Shown here: one piece after another, positions 11,292-22,111 of the stretch
How positions within the stretch are numbered: the first letter of the stretch is position 1
Layout of the letters: each line of letters starts with the position of its first letter
From: Sphaerolaimus hirsutus
Lineage: Eukaryota; Nematoda; Chromadorea; Monhysterida; Sphaerolaimidae
NCBI GenBank assembly: GCA_964036195.1
Contig: OZ038455.1
Location: 6,341,855-6,405,854, forward strand
Direction of reading: 5' to 3'
DNA length: 64,000 nt
The notes under the pieces: model-generated
Database searches by the model: none
Told to the model about the DNA's origin: nothing
The model's input: only the letters and a program-made list of their open reading frames with translations
Made by a program: the position numbers and the translations under genes

Positions 11292-13119
11292 TTTCCTTAT
11301 CCCTTATTTTGTTGTTTTCTAGCTTTTTCGCTTCATTCAATTTATTTTTATAATATTTTAGATCCAACCTAAGCTCATGTAAAATGTCACCCCCCTCCCT
11401 TGAGGTGTTAAGTTTGCTAATTTTTCGTCTCACTTTCGCTAGATTACGATGTAATTTTTTTATGTGTTTCGGCACTGTATTTATGATGCAGTTTTTCAAT
11501 TTTCCTGACGTAGCTATTTTTTCTGCTTCATGTATACGATTTATCATTTCGTGATAATCAGAGGGATAGACATCCTTAAGGGTGTTGTGGAACTTTTTCC
11601 AATTGTCCCCTCTAGGTTTACATTTTCCCCTACCGATATCAGTAGTATTTAGGTCAATATTTTCAATTTCTAATATTATGGCGTGATGATCAGAGAGTAG
11701 TGGACATTTCTCCCCATTTTTGTCTATTTCACCCGAGATGAAGTCATACTCTTGGTCAGTGAAACATAAGTCAATAGCACTTTTGGCGTTACAGCGCTCA
11801 TAAGTCCATAGTTCCGCAAAATTTTTGTTCAATAGATATGGGCCGTATTGACCCATCCAATCTCGTATTAATTTCCCATTTACATTGACCATGTCGGTGT
11901 TACCCGGAATACCCAGTTCATCATTACCAACATGGCCGTTGAAATCACCAATGATTAATGTCAATTCACCACGATTCCTAGCTTTAAGAAGTATTTTACC
12001 TAGTTCATCAAGGATTTCGCCGTTTTTTCTCTGCAAAATCATCGAATTTTTTGTTTTGGAATTGTTTTCTAAGTAACAGTTGAAAATGTTGACTTTTTTT
12101 CCTTTTAAGGTGACTGTGATACCCATACAATTTTGATCATTTTGAACACTAATTTCCTTATGCCTCAGAGAGTTCTTAATAAACATTGAAATTCCACCAG
12201 CCTCCTTAGTACTTTTGTATTTGTGAATAGCTGAGTACCCTTGTAAGTCAAAAGTATCCGCTGGATTACAAAAGTGTGTTTCAACAAAACAGAGAATTGA
12301 TGCATTGGTGTTTTCAACAGCTGCAATTACTTCTGAACTCTTTTTTCGTAGATACCTTGCATTTTGGTATATAATAACCAGAGGTAGCAGTGGCAATAAC
12401 AGTGAAGTTTGCGAAAAACGACCGTTTGTTTCATTTGCACAAAAAACCGGATCTACCGATCCCACCAAAAACAGCAAGAGCAATTCTACCTGTATCAGAA
12501 TATTCCTGCTTTGCATATGTAAAAACGACTTGATAAAACAGAAGTGAAAAATCAGCACCAAAAAAACAAACATTTCGAGTGTATTTTGAACCTGTGTCAA
12601 AAATCTAATGTTCCGATTTTGTAAAAAAGTGTCTACTAAGTTGGACACAAAAACATTCAAACGTAATCTACGAACACCCAACAAGTTTCGCCAAAAATAA
12701 AGTGAACTTGAAAAAAAATCCCTAATTAGTTCGGAAGGCGCTGAAAATGCAGCGTAATTGGAGCCGGCGCCGTTTTTTTCCCAGTTGACATCAGTTTCAC
12801 AGTTGCGCCTGCAGCTGCCGCCTGCAAACATGTGTGTTTGTAGATGAGTATTTTCTTTCGCATCAAAACATGTTATTGCAACTGACATAGATTTCAGCAC
12901 TCTTCGAGTCAGTTCGCATATTATTCTATCGCACGTCCTTGTGCTATGCAAGCCGTCTCTTGTCAGAACCGATAAAAATGCGTCAAAGCGACTATCAAAA
13001 CCTAACACATCATACTCATTCGACAAAAAATCCATAACTTTCAGAACACACACATTTTCAAAATGGCACGCACATAGGTCAGTGATAGCAGTTTCCATTC
13101 GACACCAAAAATCAAACAT
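11209..13119 (-). pseudogene. LINE endonuclease region with esterase-like N-terminus
   Basis: The first ATG in frame is at 13119. Endonuclease landmarks are visible: IIYQNARYL, the FVETH glutamate, IIGDFNGH (about 11930-11948) and LSDHHAII (about 11680-11700). These correspond to the catalytic Asn, Glu, Asp and His of APE-type endonucleases. Upstream, FLSVLTRDGLH resembles the Asp-x-x-His end of an SGNH esterase, as known in ORF1 of CR1/L2 elements. If so, the copy begins inside or fuses to ORF1. A hydrophobic stretch follows near 12480-12560. It ends just after six lysine codons at the A-run. Confidence 0.8.
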
Positions 13120-13168
13120 GGCCTTTATCAAAAATCAAACATGGCCTTAATCAAAAATCAAACATGGC
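13111..13168. repeat. 22-bp tandem repeat at the LINE 5' end
   Basis: Three near-identical units of ATCAAAAATCAAACATGGCC type lie head to tail where the LINE ORF begins. Repeated 5' ends are common in LINE promoters, but a role here is inference. Confidence 0.7.
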
Positions 13169-13169
13169 C

Positions 13170-13540
13170 TTAATCCGCCAGCGCCAGCGCCAATGACGCC
13201 ATGGCGTGGTGCCGCCCCCCGCTCGCCGGGCTCCGTAAACAAGCAGCCCCCCCCCGCTCAAAAATCCTGGATACGTCCCTGTCATCAATTGTGTCAGTTA
13301 ATTTAAACCGCGGGAAATGATGATATAACCTTGTCAAATGGAATGAGATTTCCCTTAACCCTGAGCAATTTTGACAATTTGATGCAGGGACGTACACACG
13401 ATTTTCTAGTGGGGGCGGATTGTATACAGCGCTCGGCGAACGGGGGGGGGGGGCGTAAAAATTTGGCTCTTGTAATTGGCGTAATGACGTTATGGCGCTG
13501 GCGCCATGGCGGAATTGGCGCTGGCGCCAACGTCGTGTGA
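13170..13540. repeat. GGCGCC-rich fragments
   Basis: Short GCGCCAGCGCC and GGCGCTGGCGCC runs flank a C/G-homopolymer-rich segment. The ORFs on both strands are compositional shadows. Confidence 0.5.
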
Positions 13541-13944
13541 AAAGAGTTTATTCACACCGAAAAATATTGTACTACCCCGTTGCCGTTGGCTACGTTTGTC
13601 GTGATTTGGACAGTCATGAAACATCTACATTTGAATAAAGGACATCATTACGTCGAGAACTGCGCGCAAAATGTTTGCAACGTGACTAAAAAAGTCCCTC
13701 TACAAAAGTGCCGTTACTGGCACATTCTATGTCCGACCCGGGAAGGGGGGAGGGCGTCCCCCCCCCCCTGCGTACATCCTTGATTTTATGTAACAAGAAA
13801 ATTGCCGTGTTCACCTATAATTCTGCTAATTCTGGCATGTTCATTTGCAGATCTCGCCGTGCTAGCAAAATCGGGTACTGGTAAAACATTGTTTTTTTTG
13901 TCCTGCTCGCGCTGGAGGCTGTTGATGTGGATGTGTGCAGTACG

Positions 13945-14055
13945 CAGGTTTCAAGGGGGGGGGGGGTATTTTTTCCGCAGTCCGCAAACACCTGGGGGTA
14001 TTTCGAGGGGGGGGGGGGTTAATTCAAGGGGGGGGGTAATTCGAGGAAATACGGT
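13945..14055. mobile_element. right-hand piece of a CCGTATTTCCTCGAA-family MITE
   Basis: G-runs interspersed with TATTTCGAGG lead to the terminal GGAAATACGGTA. No matching left end is present nearby. Confidence 0.6.
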
Positions 14056-14620
14056 ATCTCCAAAAATTCAGACGTACTTATACATTTATAACACACATTA
14101 ATAATACAAAGTGTCATACTAAGCTGTTGCCACTTCTTTGCACACCAGTCCCATGATACAATTGCCATCACACATCAGAACAATTTGAACAGCCATGTTA
14201 CACGCTCATTCTGAGGTTTCATCACTGATTTTGTCCTGACACAATGGGTTCATCCACCCTCATCAATCAACAATTCACAACTGACTTTTTATCATAATCA
14301 TAATTCTTGACCATAAAAAAGTCTCTAAAAGCAGTACCGCAACAAAATGGAGCATTTCATGATTTTTCATTTCTATTTGCAAGGGGTTGTATATGGTGGT
14401 TATGGTAATCTACTGTCAACAATCACAACATCGCAACCACTACACCAGACAGAATGCAGAGTGCACACCATCATACCAAATTCCTCACTTTTTCACACTT
14501 TTTCACTATTGAGTTTCATGTCAAACACATTTTTCGTGTTGTACTTGTTATTGGTTTTGTTTTTGGCATTTTTTTCTTGACATTTTTTGAAAAAAGCGCT
14601 TTTTTTAAAAAAGCAGACCG
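14056..14620. other. unassigned sequence
   Basis: AT-rich DNA with no ORF or repeat I can support. Near 14580-14652 it ends in GCGCTTTTTTCCATCCCTA, the right end of a TAGGGATGG-type hAT fragment. Confidence 0.4.
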
Positions 14621-14653
14621 TTAAAAAGCGCTTTTTTCCATCCCTACCCATGG

Positions 14654-15518
14654 CTCCACAGCAGAGTTGTGCAAATACTGGTATTTTTGGAAAACGTAAA
14701 CGTAAACGTAAATACCTTTTCCAAATCAAAAGTATAAATACTAAAACGTAAGGTATTTTTAAAATACCAAGGAATACGTTAAAAAAAACGTAAACGTAAA
14801 AAAATTTTACTAACAGTATTTGCCATTGTGCTTTGGAAAATACCATTATTTTCACACGTCACAACTGGCGTCACTCCCAGACCCTATAAAATGCCATGTA
14901 AAATGTCAAATGTAATGCAAAGTGTCTAAACAGGCATGCAAAATGCTCAGGCAGGTGGCAAATCTTTGCCATTTTTCTGGGCATTTTACACAAGTTTTAC
15001 AGGGCACCCTACACAGAGGCTGGGATTGGCTGGCACCAGAGGTTGCACTCGCCCTGCCAGTTTCAAAATGTGTGCTACTCACAGTTGTTGCTACTGGCGT
15101 TGTCTGAATTCATCACAAAAAAATTATTAATGCAAGGCTCCACAAACAAACAAAAAGGTTTCTGTGTTCAGCATTTGAACACATTTATGAATATGTATCC
15201 AGTATTCCATGTGTAAGTACAAGCGTGCAGTCACATTTTCATATGCCGCTTTTTCGTTTGTATGTATACATGTTACATTTATGCAAAAACATAATAATAT
15301 TGTTGGCTGCAGGTGGTGCGGCCCATTTGAACATGCGCACATGTGAACGATCACAAGTTTTTTTACGTTTTCCCTAGTACCCGGGTATTTTGGCTAGGAA
15401 AACGTAACAAAACGTAATGGTATTTTTGGAAAACGTAAACGTAAATGTAAGTATAAATACCTGAATAACCGGGTATTTCGGGTAAACGTAAATACGTTTT
15501 TCCAACTCTGCTCCACAG
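14654..15518. mobile_element. hAT MITE (CAGAGTTG termini) with 8-bp duplication CTCCACAG
   Basis: The element is 14662-15510, from CAGAGTTG to CAACTCTG, flanked by identical CTCCACAG at 14654-14661 and 15511-15518. The subterminal words are GTAAACGTAAACG. Inside at about 14875-15012 lies a piece of the CCCAGACCCTGTAAAATG family. The host DNA (GCTCCACAGCCATTATATGG) is the interior of the TAGGGTTG hAT family seen whole at 41824-43030, so this is an insertion into a hAT. Confidence 0.92.
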
Positions 15519-15790
15519 CCATTATATGGTCATATATAACATAACTGAGTATTGCCACTTGTCTGATATACCTATATGTGTATACTCAGGGCCATGTCTG
15601 GGAGCTTTAAAAAAAACTTTAAAAAACTTTGTTTTTTATACAAAAACATCGCATTAAAAAACCGTTTTTTTCAACCCTAGTTCCGGGTATAAGTGCCTGT
15701 TCTCGGTTCCAAAATAAGCGAGGCAGTGGCGTAGCCAGGGGGGCACGAGATTTGGTTCGGTTCGGATCAGTTCTGGATCCCAACCCTAGT
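15519..15790. mobile_element. right-hand remnants of TAGGGTTG hAT elements
   Basis: The stretch 15519-15680 matches the right half of 41824-43030 and ends TTCAACCCTA. It lies against TTCCGGGTATAAG and GGTTC words typical of the 35166-36543 hAT, which end CCCAACCCTAG near 15788. This suggests one hAT inserted into another. Confidence 0.6.
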
Positions 15791-15835
15791 GTGCAGGCCC
15801 AAAATGAAGAACAAAATGCAGAAAGACTCTTGACT

Positions 15836-16045
15836 AGTGATGGAAAAAGCGCCAGACTTTTGGCGCCAAGCGCTAAAAGCGCCATGGCGCTTTTCCGACC
15901 CCCAGCGCCAAGCGCCAATGGCGCCAGGGCAAAATAGCGCCAAGCGCCAAAAGCGCCATGGCGCTTTTCTGAACCTCAGCGCCAAGCGCCAATGACGCCA
16001 GAGAGTGATGGCGCCAAGCGCCAATAGCGCCAGCACCAAAAACTT
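15836..16045. mobile_element. GGCGCC-rich MITE with TAGTGATGGAA end
   Basis: It begins TAGTGATGGAAAAAGCGCC and continues with dense GCGCCAAGCGCC and GCGCCATGGCGC words. The right end is not defined. It encodes nothing. Confidence 0.65.
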
Positions 16046-16267
16046 TTCTTCTGCAATTCGTAATTGTGACATACCGCTGATGTCGCAGTAGTCAATTTAA
16101 CTTTTGCCATTAAAGTTCAATCAACCACTACATCATTAAAATCCCAAGGGATACACCTATTTTTCAGCCAAACAGCCGTACGATGATAGGTCCTAAATAT
16201 TATATCCCATTTAGTCATGTTTATTACAAGTTAATAGTATGTAAATACTTATTCTTTACATGATACT

Positions 16268-16376
16268 TTACGAAAATTCCTGGCGAAATAATAAACCCCT
16301 CGCTCGAAATACCCTCATCAAAATTTGCACTCGGAAAAAATAAACCCCTGGTGGTATATCGAGGAAATACGGTATA
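16268..16376. mobile_element. CCGTATTTCC-family MITE, right-hand fragment
   Basis: It contains GGCGAAATAATAAACCCC, CTCGAAATACCC and the terminal CGAGGAAATACGGTA, as in the intact copies at 37013 and 38487. Confidence 0.65.
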
Positions 16377-16442
16377 TTCATTTGCCCCAAATATTACCTA
16401 ATCAATATTTAATTAATATAAATGTCCCATTACACCCTTATA

Positions 16443-17135
16443 AACACCTTCCCGGTCACGTCCGGCGGGGCAGGCCTGATACGCACATCTGCCCGTTACG
16501 CACATTTGCCCGTTTTTTTCACTTGACACTTTTTTAAGTGATTTTCAGATATAAGTAAAGTGAAAAAAAGTTGCGCAATGACATTAGTGAACTTTTTTCA
16601 CTTCACTCATATCTGAAAATCACTTGAAAATGTGTCAAGTGAAAAAAAAACAGTGAAAAAAGCCATTTTTCACTGTTTTTCACTTGACACATTTTCAAGT
16701 GATTTTCAGATATGAGTGAAGTGAGAAAAGTTCACTAATGTCATTGCGCAACTTTTTTTCACTTTACTCATATCTGAAATACACTTAAAAAAGTGTCAAG
16801 TGAAAAAAACGAGCAAATATGCGTAACGGGCAGATGTGCGTATCAGTGCACCCCCACGTCCGGCAGCCATTTTTTGATTTTACTTCTTATATCCTATCCG
16901 CAGTTCTAGGGCGCCCCCGTTCCTGAAACTTGGGGGAGATATTGTCGCAACCCCCCTCTACTTTGCATGAATTGGGGGGGGGGGGGTTGCGGCGACCCCC
17001 CCAATTCATGCGAAGTAGAGGGGGGTTGCGCCAATATCTCCCCCAAGTTTCAGCCTCGGGGGCGCCGTAGAACTGGAGATAGGATATAAGAAGTAAAATC
17101 AAAAAATGGCTGCCGGACGTGACCGGGAAGGTGTT
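16443..17135. mobile_element. AACACCTTCCCGG-family MITE interrupted by another MITE
   Basis: The ends AACACCTTCCCGG and CCGGGAAGGTGTT are flanked by TA. Without the insert, the sequence matches the 250-bp copy at 59456-59705 closely, including the arms around GGGCGCCCCC and ACTTGGGGGAGATATT. A second MITE occupies 16467-16854. Confidence 0.92.
16457..16864. mobile_element. palindromic Mutator-like MITE with 9-10-bp duplication CACGTCCGGC
   Basis: The insert 16467-16854 begins GGGGCAGGCCTGATACGCAC and its other end complements this. The arms then carry CACTTGACAC and CAGATATGAGTGAAGTG words that fold almost end to end. CACGTCCGGC is present on both sides (16457-16466 and 16855-16864) but only once in the uninterrupted copy at 59456, confirming a target duplication. 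The length suits Mutator-like elements. Confidence 0.9.
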
Positions 17136-17218
17136 TATTTATCAATATTTATTCAGTTAATCGCAAAATTTATCAACTGGCTTGTCCATTTTCACTGAAT
17201 CATAAGAATTTATAATCA

Positions 17219-17293
17219 TGGTTGGCGCTTTTTTGGCGCTATTTAAAATGCCGGCGCCAGGCGCCAGCGCCATGGCGCTTTTCCATCACTACT
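17219..17293. repeat. short GGCGCC element ending TTCCATCACTA
   Basis: It starts GGTTGGCGCTTTT and ends GCGCTTTTCCATCACTA, the two terminal types of this family. Confidence 0.6.
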
Positions 17294-17321
17294 CTTGACC
17301 ACATACTTATGAATAGCACTA

Positions 17322-17394
17322 GGGATGGAAAAAAGCGCTTTTTTCAACAGCTCACTTTTTTAAAACGTGATTTTTTTGTGACGCTATCCCTAGA
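17322..17394. mobile_element. tiny TAGGGATGG hAT-like MITE
   Basis: It opens TAGGGATGGAAAAAAGCGC and closes ACGCTATCCCTA. A similar right end is at 14630-14652. Confidence 0.45.
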
Positions 17395-18060
17395 ATATAA
17401 CAATGAGAGGAAACATTTGTACTTTTTGGCAAAGTGTGAACATCCATAGCCCTTTCAACGTGACAGGGTTAGGGTTGATCTTTTACATTTTTTCGCTATA
17501 TCCTGAGTAATTGTGCACCATAAAGTACCATATTCGTTCCATCGACCTTTTTTCAGGGTTTTGGTAGTGCACCTTGGCATAAAAAAGTGCCTAACGTGAA
17601 AATAAATGTACACACGATGCAGTTACTTTTTATTTAAACATCCAAACTTCACGGCTCTGGCTATGTTTTGCACTGCGTATACTTTGCACACGAAATAGTA
17701 CGCCTATTATAGGATCTGATGGAAAAGCGCCAGAAAAAAAGGCGCCAGGCGCCAATGGCACCATGGCGCCATTTGGAAACAGGGCGCCAAGCGCCAAGGG
17801 TGCCACAGAAAGACGGCGCCAAGCATCAAGGGCAACAAATAAGTGCATACGATACTCTGTGTGTGCTAAAAATGTTGCTGTAACACTGTATTGCACACAT
17901 TCACTTTTTTTATTCACATTCTCTCTGCTGTTTGCAAAAACAACAACAAAAACAAACAAACATTTCATTAGCAAAAACGAAACCAGCAACAATTTTGTTG
18001 CATAAAATCATACACACATGTTCACCTAAAACACTGGAAATTCTCATTTGACAAAACAAT
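17395..18060. other. unassigned sequence with a GGCGCC fragment
   Basis: A degenerate GGCGCC block lies at about 17716-17830, preceded by TGATGGAAAAGCGCC. The remainder holds no gene or repeat I can support. Confidence 0.45.
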
Positions 18061-18264
18061 GGCCCTGCGCACACTAGTTTTCACACGAAATTTCGAAAAA
18101 TCATAAATGAGCTTTGAACGTGTTTGAGTTTTCCACAAAGAGTCATTTTTAATCTCCATCAACTGTAGTTGACAGCCACCTCATTGTGGAAAACTCAAAT
18201 GCGCTCTAAGCTCATTTGTGAGTTTTCGAAATTTCGTGTGAAAACTAGTGTGTGCAGGCACAAT
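18056..18264. mobile_element. short MITE sharing the Harbinger terminus, flanked by ACAAT
   Basis: The element 18061-18259 begins GGCCCTGCGCACACTAGTTT and ends in the inverse, GTGTGTGCAGGC. Its left end matches the left end of the 26075-33481 Harbinger (GGCCCCGCGCACACTAGTTT) at nearly every position. ACAAT flanks both sides. The arms carry CGAAATTTCG and GTTTTCCACA inverted motifs. It has no coding capacity and is probably mobilised by a Harbinger-type transposase. Confidence 0.75.
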
Positions 18265-18499
18265 GCATCCGCTTCAAACAGATTTTTCCAATGGATGTTT
18301 TCTTGAAGTGTTTGCAAATGGGATTACGATGATTTGAATCTGTTGATTTGCTAGTTTGCAAGTTCAACAGTCTAAATTCTCTGCTCCACGAGAAACATTT
18401 CCATCCACTGTAACCACTTCGTCCATTTTTCCAGTGAATTTCGAGTTTCCAGTGAATTTCTTCCACGGACGCGCATTTGTTGGTTTACGCAACACACTG

Positions 18500-20056
18500 C
18501 TGGCGCCATTCTGGCGCCCAGTTTGAGCGGGGCGCCAGCATAGGGGATTTTCTGGGTAGCATTTTTTTTTTTGGGGGGGGGGGGGTCCGCCAAAGTTCGC
18601 ATGGCTATAACTCTGCAACCACTAGGCGAAATTTGACGAAAATTTAACATAATGAGGTTTCAGGTCGGGGCGGTATTGAAAATCGAAATCAACATTCTAC
18701 GACCCCCCTGACCCGAGATAGAGTGGGTCTGAAAAAAGGCACATTTTTCGATTTTTTTTCGCTGTCGCCCCAAATACGCGAACTTTGAATGTCAATAACT
18801 CCGTTATTTCATGGCCGATTTTGTTCATTAAACTTCTAAAATGAAGAAAAATCTTTGGAGATTCCATTTTTGAGGTCATTTTGGTGATGTACAATTGCGG
18901 TCATATCGATTTGACCCAATTTCTGAATGCCAAATTTTGAGCATATTTTTTTATTTGAACATGCTATCATATACTTTAGACAACGCGAACTCATGTAAAA
19001 CAAAAATGAGTTCAATATCTCTTTCCAATCAAAAGTTATAGCGCATCAAACTTACCCTCCCATCCACATAAATAACTGCATGAAGAACAAAGCATGCAAC
19101 TTCAAAACTCCATGTCTCAACCATTTCTCAGCCGATTCCACCAACAAACACTTAAAATGATCAGAATAACATGGGGATATCGTTTTTGTTATCAGTTTAT
19201 TTGTATAAATTTTCATTATGATAATTTCATTCAAGAGTTATCATTGTTTTCTTGTACGGGAGATCTTATACAATACTCAGATAATGTGGGAATAAAAATG
19301 ATATCTCCATGTCATTCTGATCATTCTAAGTGTTTGTTTGTGAAAATCGGCTGAGAAATGGTCAAGATATGGAGTTTTGAAGTTGCATGCTTTGTTCTTC
19401 ATGCAGTTATTGATATGGATGGGAGGGAAAGTTTGATGCGCTATAACTTTTGATTGGAAAGAGATATTGAACTCATTTATGTTTTATATGAGTTCTCGTC
19501 GTCTAAAGTATATGATAGCATGTTCAAATAAAAAAATATGCTCAAAATTTGGCATTCAGAAATTGGGTCAAATCAATATGACCGCAATTGTACATCACCA
19601 AAATGACCTCAAAAATGGAATCTCCAAAGATTTTTCTTCATTTTAGAAGTTAAATGAACAAAATCGGCCGTGAAATAACGGAGTTATTGACATTCAAAGT
19701 TCGCGTGTTTGGGGCGACAGCGAAAAAATCGAAAAATGTGCCTTTTTTCAGACCCACCCTATCTCGGGTCAGGGAGGTCGTAGAAAGTTGATTTCGATTT
19801 TCAATACCGCCCCGACCTGAAACCTCATTATGTAAAATTTTCGTCAAATTTCGGCAAGCGGTTGCAGAGTTATAGCCATGCGAACTTTGGCGGACCCCCC
19901 CCCCCAAAAAAAAAAAAATGCTACCCAGAAAATGCCCTATGGGCGCCAGGCGCCGAGGGCGCCACGGAAAGAGGGCGTCAAGCGCCAATGGCGCCATGGC
20001 GCGGCGCCCTTTGACGCCCTCAAATGGCGCCAGCGCCATGGCGCCATTCCATCACT
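18500..20056. mobile_element. GGCGCC-rich element split by a foldback transposon
   Basis: The left part (about 18500-18538) and right part (19942-20056, ending TTCCATCACTA) together reproduce the uninterrupted GGCGCC element at 58135-58371. The foldback at 18539-19941 lies exactly between them. Confidence 0.75.
18531..19949. mobile_element. 1.4-kb foldback element with CATAGGG termini and 8-bp duplication
   Basis: The element 18539-19941 has arms of roughly 690 bases that are inverted copies about a centre near 19240. The ends are CATAGGG and CCCTATG, followed by ATTTTCTGGGTAGCAT-type sequence. GGCGCCAG is present on both sides (18531-18538 and 19942-19949) and only once at the equivalent point of the 58-kb GGCGCC element. 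ORFs inside mirror each other and are not genes. Confidence 0.85.
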
Positions 20057-20213
20057 ACTCACTATACGTCACGATAAATTGAGCGGTGATGCGACTTCAC
20101 TACAGCGGCGACACTTCATGGCTCTTCACCGCATGTACTGCACGCACACGCAGCCATTTTTGCTGTGTTCACGCGTTTTTCTGATGTCACTAGCGTCGGT
20201 TTTTTCCCCTGGG

Positions 20214-20412
20214 ATAGTGATGGAAAAAGCGCCAGAACTTTCGCCTAGCGCCTGGCCATGGCGCTTTTCCGAATTCCAGCGCCAATGGCGCCAGAGAAAA
20301 AGAGGGCCAAGCGCCAGAAGCGATATGGTGCTTTTTTCTAGGCGTTTTCTTTTTGGCGCCACACAAATATAGCGCCATGGCGCTTTTGATAGGTGTTGTG
20401 GCAAGCGCCAAA
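20214..20412. mobile_element. GGCGCC-rich MITE
   Basis: It begins TAGTGATGGAAAAAGCGCC and continues with GCGCCATGGCGC words. The right boundary is unclear. Confidence 0.6.
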
Positions 20413-20419
20413 GGTATCG

Positions 20420-20930
20420 TTGAAGCTGGTGTCATTATTGTCACTTGAATAACCACTCCGTTTTATTTTATTTAGGACTTGCTTTCTCTCTATTCCTTCT
20501 AATTCTCGTTTCTTCTCAATTTAGTATGTTAACAATCGGTGAATCCATTATTTTGCTGTGGAATTTCATAACAAATTGCACAACATTTTCCCACTAAACT
20601 GACAAATTATCATAGCAAAGCATTTCCTTCACGTATTTTTATGTACAGTTGTAAAAAACGAGCACATTTTTTCATGCCACAAAGGCACAAATATTTACCT
20701 AACATTCATGTGCAAATGATCTGCACTGCATGCAATATTGTGCATGCAAGGAAGGATCAGTTAAAAATGTGAATTTTTTATGTTTTCTTGTTGGTGGAAA
20801 ATTTTTTTCTTTTTTTTCTTTTTTTCTGGGCAGTTATATAAAATTATATTTCAATTATTACTAAAGATTTTGATTTCTGGTTTATTTATTCAGTTTTGGA
20901 ATTTTCATGATCATTGTCTTTTTAATAAAT
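20420..20930. other. unassigned AT-rich sequence
   Basis: I see no gene or repeat boundary. A T-rich tract is at about 20800-20828. Confidence 0.5.
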
Positions 20931-21381
20931 ACAAAGTATGGGTTTACTGTAAATCCTTGAATATGTCCCCAGGGGAGTTATTTTTTCGTCAGAATATTTT
21001 GAGGGGGGAGTTGATCGAGGGGGGGGGTATCCGAGAGGGGTGTGTGTGTTTTTTATCAGAATATTCAGTACATAAGTAGTACATGACAATTTACACTTTA
21101 CTTTACATTTGTCATGACAATTGACACTTTTCATGACATTTTACATGACATTTGACACTTCACCTAACACTTTACAGGGGGTGGTATAGGCATCAGGCTG
21201 TCATCTATTTCCGCCTTCTTTCTATGACAAAAAAACTCCGAAGCCGAAAACTCAAAAAATAAATATTTCAAAATGCATTTCCCACCGCACTCTATCGCGA
21301 TCGCGCGCAAATGAAAACCGGGCGCGCTGCCATTCATTCGATGCAGTGCTCTGCAAATGCCGCGTTATATGTTAAAGGGCA

Positions 21382-22111
21382 GGGGTCAGATCCAATTTGG
21401 ACGTAAGGCGGCTGACTAGCGCAAGTTACATGCTGGGTGTTTTCTGAAATTTCCTCTGAAAAAGTGCCTGTACTTCTTTTACATATAATTTTTGAATGTA
21501 TTTATGTGAGTGCAGAAAACATTTCAGATAGGATTTTTTACAGCCACGTTCTAGGTGTAGAAATGTAAAAAAATGGTCAAAAGTGGGTGTATAATAACAC
21601 ATTTAGCCAAGAAATAGCTGAGTATTGAGTTTGAAGGTGTAAATATGCTCAATGTATGGATATCTGTGATTTTGAGTGAAAATTGTCGCCAAAATTACTC
21701 AACAATACCCACATTCAAAAAAGTACTTCACTCACATTTACTCATGAGTAAGAGTAATAAATTTACTTCATGTTTTCTGTACTCAGGGTGAGTAAAAAGG
21801 AAATACTATATGTTTACCTATACTCTCACAGAAGCTTATTACTTTTCACAACTCTGCAGCGCATTTTGAGCAAAGCTGGTGCCAGTTCCACAAATTCAGA
21901 AGTGAGAAGTATAATGGCAAAAGTGAAGTGAAATAGCAAGTAAATTGGCAAAGGCAGAGTAAAAAATAAAAAGTGATTTCTCTTCGCTTTTGTCATTTTA
22001 TTTCTCAATTCACTTCACTTTTGCCATTTTACTTCTCACTACTCAATTTGCGGAACTGGTTCCTGGTAAATTGTGCGGGTACTGCCTTACGTTCTAATTG
22101 AATCTGACCCC
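21382..22111. mobile_element. DNA transposon remnant with GGGGTCAGATYCAATT termini and nested repeats
   Basis: The inverted ends GGGGTCAGATCCAATT and AATTGAATCTGACCCC are followed by matching ACGTAAGGC words. Inside are a CAGAGTTG-hAT fragment (to about 21855) and a small palindrome at about 21870-22063 whose arms share CAGTTCC and GAAGTGAGAAGT-type words. No coding region is evident. Confidence 0.6.

Larger units (their letters stand above)
9092..13168 (-). mobile_element. APE-type non-LTR retrotransposon (LINE), minus strand, inactivated copy
   Basis: Reading right to left, the element has an N-terminal region, an apurinic-type endonuclease, a reverse transcriptase and a C-terminal Cys/His motif. 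This is the order of the Jockey/CR1-like group of LINEs. The frame is broken at an 18-base A-run near 11227-11244 and again near 9.5-9.6 kb. The 5' end abuts three tandem copies of a ~22-base motif (about 13111-13168). The 3' boundary is uncertain because I saw no clear tail or target duplication. Clade assignment within APE LINEs is not possible by eye. Confidence 0.85.

Noticed and set aside
16473-16850. Possible CRISPR-like or regularly spaced repeats
   Set aside because: The repeats are the arms of one palindromic MITE with a target duplication, not direct repeats with unique spacers.
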